Positions 63,878-64,000 of a stretch of DNA of 64,000 nt are shown in pieces. Source of the DNA: Caryophanon latum. Its GTDB lineage: Bacteria > Bacillota > Bacilli > Bacillales_A > Planococcaceae. Position 1 is the stretch's first letter, and each line of letters begins with the position of its first letter. The notes under the pieces were generated by a model. That model did not search any database and had not been told where the DNA came from. It was given only the letters and a program-made list of their open reading frames with translations. The DNA is taken from positions 159,377 to 223,376 of the forward strand of contig NZ_MATO01000034.1 in assembly GCF_001700325.1 (NCBI RefSeq). The letters run 5' to 3'. The translations under genes and the position numbers were made by a program.

Positions 63878-64000
63878 TGTTGATTAGCCATTCAACTGGC
63901 AGTTCGCGTATTGCGGCTCGCTTTCCTCGGGCTCGGCTCAAGCCTCCGCACCGCTCCTACGTCGCGGCTTACGGGGTCTTGAGGCACGAGCTTTTCCCAA
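63878..64000. mobile_element. TGTTG-family MITE-like repeat, cut by the window end
   Basis: Begins TGTTGATTAGCCA, identical to the TIR at 28158-28170, and then matches, in reverse orientation, the interior of 8949-9102 almost base for base (GGCTCAAGCCTCCGC, CTACGTCGCGGCTTACGG, CACGAGCTTTTCC). The right end is outside the window. Confidence 0.75.

Noticed and set aside
1..64000. tRNA, rRNA or other structured RNA genes
   Set aside because: No cloverleaf, CCA-ending or rRNA-like segment was recognised on either strand by eye; a tRNAscan or Rfam search was not possible.

Overview
The window looks like the chromosome of a Gram-positive member of the Bacillales, most likely Planococcaceae. Supports are the low-to-middle GC content (mid-40s by eye), AGGAGG-type ribosome binding sites, frequent TTG/GTG starts, and a block colinear with Bacillus subtilis: ahrC(argR)-recN-spo0A ... 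glpQ-like-yqzF-bcd-lpdV-bkdAA-bkdAB-bkdB ... yqiW-yqjA-prli42-yqjC-yqjD, plus Hpr/ScoC, YpjP, YpiP and two bacilliredoxins. spoIVB, which normally lies between recN and spo0A, is absent; only about 130 bp separate them. That points to a lineage that does not form spores, such as Caryophanon or Kurthia, although spo0A is intact. This is inference.

Region by region. 1-8353 is a folate/dTMP locus (degV, dfrA, thyA). A mosaic of accessory genes lies between dfrA and thyA: a prepilin peptidase, a soluble PAS-PAS chemoreceptor, a frameshifted ABC exporter, and an AT-rich ATPase/TOPRIM gene pair bracketed by a duplicated thyA tail and terminator. 8354-18000 holds small hypothetical genes, RraB, a polar amino-acid ABC transporter, a class B PBP, Hpr and an MFS exporter. 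18000-27100 holds an unrecognised two-gene operon (TPR plus possible GGDEF-like tail), a LysR/TDT transporter pair, and a FecBCD-type iron uptake operon divergent from two paralogous genes of unknown function. 27100-34870 holds YpjP, YpiP, bacilliredoxin, GNAT, amidase-SPOR, LCP and an SLH-anchored putative metalloprotease. 34870-41900 holds an SDR, a large SF1 helicase with a winged-helix partner, GNAT and VOC proteins.

41985-56575, all on the minus strand, is a catabolic block. Leucine dehydrogenase and the branched-chain 2-oxoacid dehydrogenase complex make acyl-CoAs. A propionyl-CoA-type carboxyltransferase, methylmalonyl-CoA epimerase, the B12-dependent mutase and its chaperone MeaB would convert propionyl-CoA from Val and Ile to succinyl-CoA. 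The ptb, buk and bkdR genes of B. subtilis are not in the cluster. 56759-63778 holds DUF2627, a phosphodiesterase, a FapA-like protein, Spo0A, RecN, ArgR and a second soluble chemoreceptor.

Many intergenic spaces carry short non-autonomous repeats: a TIR-bearing family starting TGTTG, one copy of which has a 10-bp target duplication; a related 150-bp family; and an internally expanded 33-bp tandem array. The best candidates for an undescribed system are the ATPase/TOPRIM cassette at the thyA tail (5367-7417), the helicase/winged-helix operon (35756-40276), and the paralogous pair beside the iron transporter (25828-27058). No tRNA, rRNA, CRISPR array or complete transposase gene was seen.
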